Of a stretch of DNA of 64,000 nt, positions 1-9,874 are shown piece after piece. The notes beneath the pieces are model-generated. The model had not been told where the DNA came from, ran no database searches, and was given only the letters and a program-made list of their open reading frames with translations. This stretch comes from Cliona cf. orientalis (Eukaryota > Porifera > Demospongiae > Clionaida > Clionaidae), in the NCBI GenBank assembly GCA_963930775.1, contig OZ005699.1, positions 2,625,501 to 2,689,500 on the forward strand, in the 5' to 3' direction. Position 1 is the first letter of the stretch. Each line of letters begins with the position of its first letter. Position numbers and translations under genes: made by a program.

Positions 1-21
1 TTAGTATAAAAACAATTGAAT

Positions 22-310
22 AAAACTGAAGGATGATGGAGTAGGGATGGCAGGGCCAAAAAGTATACAACACAAGGTTTGTAGAGATAAACGTATCCAC
101 TATAACTACATCCCTATGCTTGCTTTTTGAGGGATGCAACAACAGACAGTATTAGATGTCTCCCATATGCAAGTCAAGAACACTTAATGAATAAGTTAGG
201 TGCATGAAAAGCAGGTGTACAGGGATGTATAGTGGATGTGTTTATCTCTATAAATCTTGTTTGTATACTTTTTGGCCCTGCCGTCCCTACTTCATCCTTC
301 AGTAATTTTG

Positions 311-342
<32 letters not shown>

Positions 343-964
343 GCTTTACAGAATGCACAAAGAGGAAAGAAAATAGAAATGGGGCTGGCAGTGATAAGTA
401 GTGATGAAGCAAGTGCAGACTGAAGGACAACCAGATCAAACTGGCAGCCTGGACACAAACTAATTAACTAACATGAAGTAGCTATGTTATGACAATGATA
501 ACATTTCACTGAATAATTGAAAACAGAATAAGAATGACTAAATTCAGGATTACAATGACAGTCTCTCTCCGAACTGACTTGAAAGGATGCTTTGACTAGG
601 GGTTGACATTTGGGACAGGGGCAGCAAAAGTGGTAGGTACATGAGTTAGCTGGGTCAAAAACTGCAACAAAATGATCCCATAGTATGAACTTGATGCTAG
701 CCACAATACTGCTGTAGCTACTGGTATGAATGTCAATTGGGGTAAGGAGTTCCATAGACGAACAATTCTGATGAAAAAGAAGTGCTTGTGACAATTGTTT
801 AGTACCAAGGGTTGTACTAGTTTCAAGAAGGAGCCGGATCTGGTGTTGGGCCAAAAAGTATACAACACAAGATTAAACATATCCACTATAACTACATCCC
901 TATGCTTGCTTTTTGAGGGATGCAACAACAGACAGTATTAGATGTCTCCCACATGCAAGTCACT
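22..964. repeat. Duplicated and inverted LINE-derived segments with ATT microsatellite
   Basis: A segment around 50-175 (containing GGCCAAAAAGTATACAACAC and ending GTCTCCCATATGCAAGTCA) recurs in direct orientation at about 846-964. A partial copy lies inverted at about 217-300, so 22-113 and 217-310 face each other. An (ATT)n run sits at 316-342 and a shorter one at 966-981. The segments overlap the LINE tail, so they are most simply pieces of the same retroelement family. No other gene is seen in 1-1167. Confidence 0.6.
600..928 (-). pseudogene. Non-LTR retrotransposon (LINE) 3'-end reverse transcriptase fragment
   Basis: The minus strand reads a degenerate C-terminal tail of a LINE reverse transcriptase. 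The frame ending near 600 contains the hallmark RIVRLWNSLP, preceded by a basic/aromatic stretch (KHFFFIRI). After about 730 the homologous tail (ILWDHF, then a Cys-rich HFCCPCPKC end) continues in a different frame, so at least one indel separates the parts. No catalytic palm motif is present, so this is only the 3' end of an element. The assignment rests on motif memory of metazoan LINE tails. Confidence 0.6.
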
Positions 965-1167
965 AGTATATTATTATTATTACGACATGACTGTAGGTCA
1001 TGTTGTTTTTGTAAATCCTCATACTGAAACTTGTGGGATTCGTAATACATGTACTACATTATACTACCTGTCATCGAGTGATCGAGCTTCATAGCTAGCA
1101 AGCTTCAGCTATAAAGCTCAAAGCATTTCTTGATTGATCGAAACAAGTAGGACACACTGCTTCATCC

Positions 1168-4100
1168 ATGCAAAGATTCTTAAGAAGGCTACTTTTCAAC
1201 ACCATTCACAAACTTAAGTTGGTTGATGAAATCACGCTGAAAATGTGGGCAATCACTTTTACAGTGTATCTGCTTTTAAGTTATCTTTGTCGAGCAAGTG
1301 CTATAGATATTACTATATCTCCAAATGCGGACTGCATAGAAGCTCAGAAAGAATGCTTTGTTCTGTCAAAGCTTTGCACAAGCAGTACAAACGATTGTCT
1401 ACAATTATCGTCCAATACAACACTGATATTTTTGAGTGGAACTCACATGCTCAGATCAGTCATCGTGCTCAGAGATGTCAGTGATGTGACGTTAATGTTT
1501 CGAGAAAGAAGTCAACTTCACTGCAATTACAATAGAAGTGGTATAGTTTTCATGAACATCACAAACCTTCGAATACATGGTCTGACAATGTCCGACTGTG
1601 GAGCTGTGATAAGCGAAGCTCTAGCTAGTGAATCTCTCTATATTCAAACAAACACGGTACTCAAAATCCAAAATGGACTAAAGGCTGCAATTTTTGCAGT
1701 CAACGTTAGAAATTTTCATCTAAACCTCTCCACAATCAATGGTAGCCATGGATATGGATTCTTTGGAATCAACATTATTGGAGAATCGTTTGTCACTAAC
1801 TCTTTGATAAACAGCAGCAACACAAATACGCTGACTGACTACTGCAGGAATCCAAGGCTAAGGCGACCAGAAGCTGTTCATTGCCAAGGTGGAAATGCTC
1901 TATTTCTTTACAACGACTTCCCTGGTTGCCCAGAAACACGTGCATCTCACTCTCTCACGGTGGAGAATTCAACATTCTCACACGGAGTGCACCTAACTGA
2001 AACCTACAGCCATTATGTCAGTCAGGGTTGTGGATTAGGGATCATTGCAACACAGATTTACTACGATATGAATTTCGAAATAATCAATAGTACTTTCAAG
2101 CACAACGTGGCAAAATCGTATGGATCAAATCTTTTTATTAGACTCATCTTCGCCGAAACAAACTCAACAGTCAACATTCGTGATTGCCATATCCTATTTG
2201 GCAGGTGCAGTTATTGTAACATACCACGAGGTGTCCCATACTCATCTTTGGTATTTTTGTATGGATTAAGAGTGCCTTCTAGTCGAAATAGATACAAGAA
2301 TTGTCCCAATATTGATACGATTGAGACTACAGCTGTTTCTGGCACGGAAATACTTAATAGACAAGTTCTTTTGATTGCAAATAGCAAGTTTTACGGCAAT
2401 ATCGGGGGTACCATTTATGCAATCCTATTTTCAGGCTTGAGTCATACACGAAATTACATCATAGTGATACAAAAGTGCATCCTCAGCAAAAATCAAGCAA
2501 CGAAGTCCCCCGCTTTGTACATAGCAGATATTAGCCCACGACCTGAAAACACTAAAGAATTGAATGTTATTGTGGAGGGTACAACCTTTGATGATCATGT
2601 GACTCTAACAAAACCGTATACAGACACACAACCAAGTACGAACCTTTTGTTGTCGATAAAGAGTTTTACTTTCAGAGGCTGTACATTTTCAGATAACACT
2701 GCTACTGCCATCACGGCTCACGATACTAGCCTCTACTTTGAGGGGCTGAATACGTTTGGAAATAACACAGCAAGATTAGGAGCAGCATTTCAACTTACTG
2801 GTGTCTCAATCATCTATCTACGACCGAACACACACATAATATTTGAGAACAATACTGCACTGGAGAGAGGAGGTGCTATATACCTGACAGGGGGAAGCGA
2901 AGAGTCCTACTTCTTCGATTGCCAAATCCAGGTGTGGGATCCGACCTTCATCGAAATTTCTCGATTAAACGTGACGATGGAATTCATAAACAACAGAGCG
3001 ACAGAAGCTGGGGATGCATTGTACGGTGGACAGATCGATGCATGCTACACTGCCGCTCCATCCCAGTTCCTCTACAATCGTACGTTGACACGATCAGCAA
3101 CATTTGACACAGTCACTGACTTCAGAAATCAGCCACCCTCCACATCGCTTGTATCCTCCAATGCAATTAAGATTTGCTTCTGTTTCAATCGCAAACATAA
3201 CTGCTCCATCAAGAGGCAGATATTTTCCAACTATCCTGGAGAACTATTTGAAGTTTCTGTGGTAGGGGTTGGACAGAGGGATGGAACAGTGCCAACTGTA
3301 GTACTAGCATATTCACACATGCACAAATTCCGAAATTCTTCACAGCAGACAGGCCGCTTCTGTACCAATACCATCTACAGGGTGCTCTCAAATAATTCAT
3401 CCACGAACTCTGCTAGTATCTTTCTTACTCCCAGCAATGCCAAGTTTAACTATCCCAGTCTGCTTCAAGTGACTGTGAACCTATTGGAATGTAGCACCCT
3501 TACAGGATTTGTCCACGATAGTGGAAAAGAGATATGCACATGTGCATTGGCACTAAGAGAGCGGAATATGACTTGCGACATCAATACAAGGATTATCACA
3601 CGTCAGCCTCCCTACTGGTTAAGTAACTATTCCAACCACCTCCTTCTCCATGACAACTGTCCCTATGACTACTGCAAGCCAGGTCAAGTCCAGATTGTCA
3701 TGACAGAGCCCAACATAAGTGAGCAGTGTGCATTCAACAGATATGGAACACTCTGTGGTTCATGTAGAAAAGGCTTCAGCCATGTCTTTGGATCGTCAAG
3801 GTGCCTGAAGTGTTCAAACAAATATCTCAGCTTATTTTTTCTCTTTATACTGGCTGGACTTGCTTTAGTCATCTTTCTCTTTGCACTAAATCTGACAGTT
3901 TCTGTTGGTACCATCAACGGCTTAATATTCTATGCAAACATCGTAAAAGTTAACGAAACAGCCTTTTTTCCTCCAGGAGACAGAGGCTTTTTTCGGGTGT
4001 TTATCTCATGGTTGAATCTCGACCTCGGAATTGAAACTTGTTTATATAATGGGATGGATTCGCTGGTAAAGGTGTCACTCCAGTTCATATTCCCCTTCTA

Positions 4101-5025
4101 CCTGTGGTTCATAGTGGCTCTCATCATATTGGCATTTCGTCACTCAACTCAACTGGTGAAGATTGTAAGATATTGCGGCAATCATTCGGTATCAGTTTTG
4201 GCAACGATTTTTCTCCTCTCGTTCACAAAGCTTCAGCGAACCATTAAGACGGCACTCTCCTTCACCACTCTAGAGTATCCTGAAGGGCATAGAGCTGTCT
4301 GGCTTTATGACGGCAACATTCCATATGCTAGCAAGGGACATCTGGCATTATTCTTTTTCTCAATTATCTTTCTTGTGTTCATCTGTTTTCCGTATGCCCT
4401 ATTGATATTCTCAGTGCAATTTTTAAGACGTTATTCAGGCAAATGGTACCTTCGCTGGGTCAATAAACTCATGCCAATATTTGATGCCTATCTTGGTCCC
4501 TATAAGCCTAAACAGGGCTACTGGACTGGTCTGCTTCTCTTTGTAAGGGTGATACTAGTCGCTGTACCAGTAGTCAATGTATTTGGCATTCCAGCTGTTG
4601 ATATTTTCGTAGTGTCTGTAGTTTCACTCTTTCTGATAATAGTAAACCTTGGACAGGGTGGAGTATACAAGCAAATTGCTTTAACAGTCCTTGAGATTTC
4701 CTACATTGTCAATCTCGGACTACTAGCAGCCTCAACTGCTTTGGCAAGGCAAATCAACGGGAGCCATGGAGTAGCCGTTATCTACACATCATGTGCTTGT
4801 GCGCTGGTGACGTTTATCGGAACATTAGTGTATCACGCTAAGCTTCAAGCTGTGAAGTGGTATGGGCAATGGAGTAAGTACAGGCAGAGGAAGGGGAGGT
4901 CAGATGTGGAACGGAGCAATGATGCATTTGATTATGAAATCTATGAGAATTCATATAGTGATAGGAAATCGACACTTGTAACGACAACCGTGATCGATGG
5001 ATTCGAAAGAGAAGACAGTTATTAA
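1168..5025 (+). CDS. Large beta-helix / multi-pass membrane receptor-like protein (paralog 1)
   Basis: A single open frame of 1,285 residues with no sign of introns. The first ATG is at 1168; a second in-frame ATG at 1243 starts directly at a good signal peptide (MWAITFTVYLLLSYLCRASA) and may be the real start. Residues ~60-830 have the short, Asn-rich repeating strands (F-x-N-C-x-F, N-N-T/S-A) typical of right-handed beta-helix/pectate-lyase-like ectodomains, with many N-glycosylation sites. Residues ~835-880 form a compact Cys-rich module (CPYDYC, CGSCRKGFSHVFGSSRC). Residues ~885-1230 hold about eight hydrophobic segments, followed by a short charged cytoplasmic tail. I recognise the architecture as a multicopy sponge-type family of unknown function; a sensing or adhesion role is inference. 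It points towards paralog 2 (convergent). Confidence 0.85.
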   Translation: MQRFLRRLLFNTIHKLKLVDEITLKMWAITFTVYLLLSYLCRASAIDITISPNADCIEAQKECFVLSKLCTSSTNDCLQLSSNTTLIFLSGTHMLRSVIVLRDVSDVTLMFRERSQLHCNYNRSGIVFMNITNLRIHGLTMSDCGAVISEALASESLYIQTNTVLKIQNGLKAAIFAVNVRNFHLNLSTINGSHGYGFFGINIIGESFVTNSLINSSNTNTLTDYCRNPRLRRPEAVHCQGGNALFLYNDFPGCPETRASHSLTVENSTFSHGVHLTETYSHYVSQGCGLGIIATQIYYDMNFEIINSTFKHNVAKSYGSNLFIRLIFAETNSTVNIRDCHILFGRCSYCNIPRGVPYSSLVFLYGLRVPSSRNRYKNCPNIDTIETTAVSGTEILNRQVLLIANSKFYGNIGGTIYAILFSGLSHTRNYIIVIQKCILSKNQATKSPALYIADISPRPENTKELNVIVEGTTFDDHVTLTKPYTDTQPSTNLLLSIKSFTFRGCTFSDNTATAITAHDTSLYFEGLNTFGNNTARLGAAFQLTGVSIIYLRPNTHIIFENNTALERGGAIYLTGGSEESYFFDCQIQVWDPTFIEISRLNVTMEFINNRATEAGDALYGGQIDACYTAAPSQFLYNRTLTRSATFDTVTDFRNQPPSTSLVSSNAIKICFCFNRKHNCSIKRQIFSNYPGELFEVSVVGVGQRDGTVPTVVLAYSHMHKFRNSSQQTGRFCTNTIYRVLSNNSSTNSASIFLTPSNAKFNYPSLLQVTVNLLECSTLTGFVHDSGKEICTCALALRERNMTCDINTRIITRQPPYWLSNYSNHLLLHDNCPYDYCKPGQVQIVMTEPNISEQCAFNRYGTLCGSCRKGFSHVFGSSRCLKCSNKYLSLFFLFILAGLALVIFLFALNLTVSVGTINGLIFYANIVKVNETAFFPPGDRGFFRVFISWLNLDLGIETCLYNGMDSLVKVSLQFIFPFYLWFIVALIILAFRHSTQLVKIVRYCGNHSVSVLATIFLLSFTKLQRTIKTALSFTTLEYPEGHRAVWLYDGNIPYASKGHLALFFFSIIFLVFICFPYALLIFSVQFLRRYSGKWYLRWVNKLMPIFDAYLGPYKPKQGYWTGLLLFVRVILVAVPVVNVFGIPAVDIFVVSVVSLFLIIVNLGQGGVYKQIALTVLEISYIVNLGLLAASTALARQINGSHGVAVIYTSCACALVTFIGTLVYHAKLQAVKWYGQWSKYRQRKGRSDVERSNDAFDYEIYENSYSDRKSTLVTTTVIDGFEREDSY

Positions 5026-5461
5026 TTTGATTACATACAATATCAGTATCGACTATATCTTAGCATTGATATTATTATAGGATACCAGTAGGATCTAGAA
5101 AGCATAACTTAAGTTTCATGCAACATTGCAGTCCAACAAGTATATTGTTAGGACACATAAACCACTAGTTGTATGTCTATTAGCAGATTTGTACTAAACC
5201 AATAGTATTTTTTCTATCAAGAACACTTAATATTGTGGATGTATAGATCTAATTATAAAACACCACCCATAAACATTACTGGTATAATACAATCAATAAG
5301 GTGACTATTTCAATAACACTATTAGCTGTATATGATAGTCCATGACTGCCTATGCGTATGCATACAAATGTAGTGAATGATTAAGCACTCAAAGTAGTTG
5401 AGGTTACAGTGTATTGCTACTATCATACTGTCACAAACTGGTAGATGCATTGATCAAATTT
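5026..5461. other. Intergenic gap between convergent paralogs
   Basis: About 436 AT-rich bases between the stop codons of paralogs 1 and 2, presumably both 3' untranslated regions. I see no open frame, repeat or RNA gene in it. Confidence 0.6.
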
Positions 5462-8400
5462 TTAGCATTGCTTTTTATCAAAGCCTTGATAATCAGCATC
5501 TTCAGATGGTGCACAAACAACTCCTGGCCCAGCTACACTTTGTGAATGAACTCTTAGACTAATTGATCCTTCATTAAAAACTTTGCGGTTCTTAATGCAA
5601 TCCTTGACTCGTAGCGTAGCATGGTAGACCAGCGTAGCAGCAAAGATAAATAGAGCAGCACTGGTAGAAATGTACACCACATATTGCTGGCTACCTCCAC
5701 CCTGTTTCACCAGTGTGGTAGCAGCTGCTAGTAAGATTAAGTTAAGAATGTAGGAGATTTCAAGCGCTGTGAGGTACTTACTCTTATACACTCCACCCTG
5801 GACAAGATTTAACACAATGAGCAGCATCGAAATCGAAATGATAACGAAAACGTTGACAGCTGGGTTGCCAAGTACATTGAAAGCAAACACAGCAACTAGG
5901 ATGAGCCTTGCAGACAGCAGTAGTCCAGTCCAGTAGCCTTGCTTGGGACCATAAGGGCCAAGGTATGCATCAAAAATTGGCCACATCTTTGTGACCCAAC
6001 GAAGAAGATAAAAATGAGAATAACGTCTCAGTGGCTGGACAAAAAGGAGTAAAAGAGCGTACGGAAGGGCAATGGCTGTAAGGAATAGCACTGAGAAGAG
6101 GAGTAAAGCTGAGTGACTGCTAGTTCCAAACTTGAAATTTCCATCGTAAAGCCAGAGTGCTCGATCTCCATCAGGAAATTTCAGAGTAGTGAAGGATAGT
6201 GCTGTTGTGATAGTACGTAAAAGCTTTGTGAAGGAGAGAAGAAAAATTGTTGCTAGCACTTCAACGGAGTGTTTGCCAAAGAGATATACTACTATGATTG
6301 AGTGTCGAGATGCCAAAATAATGAGTGCAAGAATGAACCAGAGGTAGAATGGGAACAGAAACTGGAACCAAGTCTTGGCATAGGAGTCCATTCCATCGTA
6401 AAAGCAGGTTTCAATTCCAAGGTCAAGATTCACCCATGAGATGAACACCCTGAATGGACTTGAGTCTCCAGGAGGAAAGAAGACAGCTTCATTGATTTTA
6501 ATGATATTGGCATAAAAAATTAGGCCATTTATGCTGCCAATCGCTACTGTCAAGTTCAAGATAAACAGAAAGGCAACTAAAGCAATCCCTACCAGAGCAA
6601 ATGGGATGATAAGGAGAACATAGATGTTGGAACAATTGAGACACCTTGACGATCCAAAGACATGGCTGAAGCCTTCTCTACATGAACCACAGAGTGTTCC
6701 ATATCTATTGAAAGCACACTGATCACTTATATTGGGTTCTATCATGACAATCTGGACTTGTCCTGGCTTGCAGTAGTCATAGGGACAGTTGTCATGGAGA
6801 AGGAGGTGGTTGGAATAGTTACCTAACCAGTGGGGAGGCTGACGAGTGATAATCTTTGAATCAATGCTACAAATCATGTTTCGATTCCTTAATTGATCCA
6901 TACATACACAAACACCAGAAACATTGTCTAATGTGAATCCGACAAGTGTTTCACAGTCTTGTACGATTATTTCTACCGAGAGAGGGTTCGGTACTGCAAT
7001 TTGAGCATCAACTTCAAATACGAGATATTCGACGTCACTTGATGAGGACAGTGAACAGTTTATCATGCTGCAAGTTTGTTTTGTTTGTATGGAAGTAACA
7101 GAGCCTTCAATGTTGCTGCAAGAAGCCAAATGGGCAAACACCACCGCAGGTACTGTGCCATTTCTTTGTCCTAAGCCTATCATCAATATGTGGAACATTT
7201 CTCCAGGATAATGCGACACTGTTATTTCACGTATACTGCAGTCAAAATCTAAATTAAATGTGTCATTCATGCAGAAACAAACGTAAAGTGCATCAGATGA
7301 TATAAGAGAACTGGTATCTTGTGGCTCAAATTGTGATATCATGTCAAAGATAAATTGTCCTACTAAAGCTCTATTGTATACAAAGAAACCCGAGGGAGAC
7401 AACGCCTGGCATGTATCAATTTGACCTCCATATATTGCATCGCCTGCCTCACTTGCTATGTTATTTGAGAAAAATATATGAATCCCAAGTTGAGATAAGG
7501 AATGGAGAGCTGGATCGTACACTTGAATGTGACATTCATAAAAGAAAAGTTCATTGCGGTTTCCTTCGATAAATATTGCACCACCTTTACGAAGAGCGCG
7601 GTTATTGGTAAAGTAGAGTACTGTTCCTGGTCTGAGTAGTACAACTGAGCTACGAGAGAGAAAGAGAGCCCCTCCATGAAATGCGGAGTTGTTTGCAAAG
7701 TGGTGAATTCCTTCGAAAAAGATGTGACTTCTCTGTGCAGATATTGCTGAAACCCTATTCTCCAAAAATATACAGTTTCTGAAGGTCACATTCCTCACAG
7801 ATTCAACTTTGACTACTGCAACTAGTGAAGCAATTATTTCAATATCAATAGTAATAAATTCGTTCACACCTGTGGTATTCCCATTAGAGTAAAAATAGGT
7901 ATCTTCAATTACTGTTTCACTATGAGGATTTGTCCCGAAATCTAGTACTTGAATAGTAGGTTCAATTGCAGTATTTTTCTCAAACCTACAGTGCTGTATG
8001 AGTAGCATATCAACTCTCTTGGTGGTTATGTATGCCGGACGAAATATTGCTGTCAAGCTTGATTCCCTATTGGAACGGAATTCACAGTTAAGAATGTGTA
8101 ACAGTTTTCCAGTTTGAGTTTCAGTGGCTTCATTTTGTGACATATCTGCATCTAATATTCCAGCACAGCTTACGTTCTGTATTTCTGGATCAAGTAATTG
8201 AGCATTATTCACTAAGAATATCCCACTACCAATAATGAAATCACTTCCATCAATTAGGATATAGGAGTAAATGATTGTTTTTGCGAGTCGAATACTCAAA
8301 CCTTGATTAGAATTAGAATCTGATCCTAATATACCATTAAAAGCGAATGTGCTGTTCAGGATCGCAACATCCACATCATAGTAATTCTGGGATAGCCTCA

Positions 8401-9256
8401 AGCCAAAGCCTCCAACATGGGTAATATTGATATATTCACTCGGAGGTGGTGGATGCACCCCATACAAAAAGAAGGACCTGTATATGATCAAACTATGAAA
8501 ATCTCTTGAAAGTGGGCAGTCTGTATGATCGTAGTATAGAAAGAGAGCATTTCCTCCTTGGCATTCTGTACTCTCCAGATAAGTAAGACTACTGCTCATA
8601 CAGTGGTCTGTTAAGGATACAGTGTTACTGCTATTAAACCATGATTCCAGGATGAATGAATCTCCCAAAATGTTGACTCCCAGGATTCCATATCCATGGC
8701 TGCCATTGATAATTGTATCATACATGGTCAAATTGTGCACATTTGCAGCAAATATCGCTGTCTTTACCCAATTTGCATAGCTCAAATTTAGGAATTTTGA
8801 CCGTATTGGCAGTGCAATATCTTCCCGCATCAGTATTTGGCTGATGTTAGCTCCACAATTGTTCATGATCACGTTTAAAATGATAACATTTGTAGTGTTG
8901 ATAAAAAAGAGTCCGCTTCTATTTTTGCAGTATATTTGACTGAGATCATTTATGTCAGAGCTGTAATTATCGTGCAGTAAGTGGATCATAATATGGCGAA
9001 CATCTTGGATCAAAATACTCGATTCAAGGAAATAGACACCTGGTTGGAAGAGAAACGTTGAGTTTGAAACAATTTCCAATCGATTTGGATTGTCCATGTA
9101 GAGTGAGGAGATTGGATAGCATTGGGCAATACTACCAATCTTTGTACAATTGCTACCTTCAGGATGAATAACAATTTCAACTGCTAGGGCTTGTAGCTTA
9201 CAATATTCACTAAGTACAACAATGATCAATATCACATCTAGGATCCATTTAGCCAT
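5462..9256 (-). CDS. Large beta-helix / multi-pass membrane receptor-like protein (paralog 2)
   Basis: Intronless frame of 1,264 residues. The frame stays open upstream to about 9382, but I start it at the ATG at 9256 because a signal peptide begins there (MAKWILDVILIIVVLSEYC). Layout as in paralog 1: a beta-helix-like ectodomain with repeated N-N-[ST]-A turns, the Cys-rich module (CPYDYCKPG, then CGSCREGFSHVFGSSRC at about 6650-6710), about eight membrane segments, and a short tail ending GFDKKQC. The membrane part keeps the family signature NLDLGIETCFYDGMD and FLLSFTKLLRTI. It is tandem with paralog 3 (same strand, ~620 bp apart) and convergent with paralog 1. Function unknown. Confidence 0.85.
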   Translation of the reverse strand: MAKWILDVILIIVVLSEYCKLQALAVEIVIHPEGSNCTKIGSIAQCYPISSLYMDNPNRLEIVSNSTFLFQPGVYFLESSILIQDVRHIMIHLLHDNYSSDINDLSQIYCKNRSGLFFINTTNVIILNVIMNNCGANISQILMREDIALPIRSKFLNLSYANWVKTAIFAANVHNLTMYDTIINGSHGYGILGVNILGDSFILESWFNSSNTVSLTDHCMSSSLTYLESTECQGGNALFLYYDHTDCPLSRDFHSLIIYRSFFLYGVHPPPPSEYINITHVGGFGLRLSQNYYDVDVAILNSTFAFNGILGSDSNSNQGLSIRLAKTIIYSYILIDGSDFIIGSGIFLVNNAQLLDPEIQNVSCAGILDADMSQNEATETQTGKLLHILNCEFRSNRESSLTAIFRPAYITTKRVDMLLIQHCRFEKNTAIEPTIQVLDFGTNPHSETVIEDTYFYSNGNTTGVNEFITIDIEIIASLVAVVKVESVRNVTFRNCIFLENRVSAISAQRSHIFFEGIHHFANNSAFHGGALFLSRSSVVLLRPGTVLYFTNNRALRKGGAIFIEGNRNELFFYECHIQVYDPALHSLSQLGIHIFFSNNIASEAGDAIYGGQIDTCQALSPSGFFVYNRALVGQFIFDMISQFEPQDTSSLISSDALYVCFCMNDTFNLDFDCSIREITVSHYPGEMFHILMIGLGQRNGTVPAVVFAHLASCSNIEGSVTSIQTKQTCSMINCSLSSSSDVEYLVFEVDAQIAVPNPLSVEIIVQDCETLVGFTLDNVSGVCVCMDQLRNRNMICSIDSKIITRQPPHWLGNYSNHLLLHDNCPYDYCKPGQVQIVMIEPNISDQCAFNRYGTLCGSCREGFSHVFGSSRCLNCSNIYVLLIIPFALVGIALVAFLFILNLTVAIGSINGLIFYANIIKINEAVFFPPGDSSPFRVFISWVNLDLGIETCFYDGMDSYAKTWFQFLFPFYLWFILALIILASRHSIIVVYLFGKHSVEVLATIFLLSFTKLLRTITTALSFTTLKFPDGDRALWLYDGNFKFGTSSHSALLLFSVLFLTAIALPYALLLLFVQPLRRYSHFYLLRWVTKMWPIFDAYLGPYGPKQGYWTGLLLSARLILVAVFAFNVLGNPAVNVFVIISISMLLIVLNLVQGGVYKSKYLTALEISYILNLILLAAATTLVKQGGGSQQYVVYISTSAALFIFAATLVYHATLRVKDCIKNRKVFNEGSISLRVHSQSVAGPGVVCAPSEDADYQGFDKKQC

Positions 9257-9874
9257 TGCTGAACTAGAGTCTATGAGCCGAGTCAGCTTGTCACAGTAGC
9301 AGTAAATTTTAAAAACAGTGCTTTCTGGATTTGATGTCATAAAAGTAAAACCACTTAGTCTTGAATTACATGCATAAAACACTGTACTATGATCAAGAAA
9401 TTAAGTCACGTACACTATGCCATCCGCCAGTGGCTGGTGTGCCCTTGCTATATATGGTTCTTTAGCCTATAATATTAATAAAAGTTGCAAGTGTATGATG
9501 GCATCAACATTAGGGATACTTTTACTACGCACTGCTGCATGCGTGCACATGTGTTATTTACACTTGTGGCTGTATGCAAGTTTATCTTTCAACCTGGTGA
9601 GTATACTATTAGGTGGTTTTAACACCCACAATGTACATAGCCAGCGCATGTCATCATACTGTTGTTGTATTGATGTCAAACATACGACAGAGATGTGATC
9701 ATGAATAATTTTTGGAAAAGACTAAATTTTCACACAAACTATCAGCTAAGTGAACACATTTACACAACCTACTGAAAAAATGAAGCTACACTAACTGAAA
9801 GAGTTTCCTTGTGTGCTATAACATCAAGTCAAAGTTGTACACAGCCTGTTTACTGCACAAAGACCATGTTGCCT
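9257..9874. other. Intergenic region upstream of paralog 2
   Basis: About 620 bases separating the start of paralog 2 from the stop of paralog 3, presumably the paralog 2 promoter and the paralog 3 3' UTR. The sequence is AT-rich, with no convincing TATA box, repeat or coding exon. Confidence 0.45.
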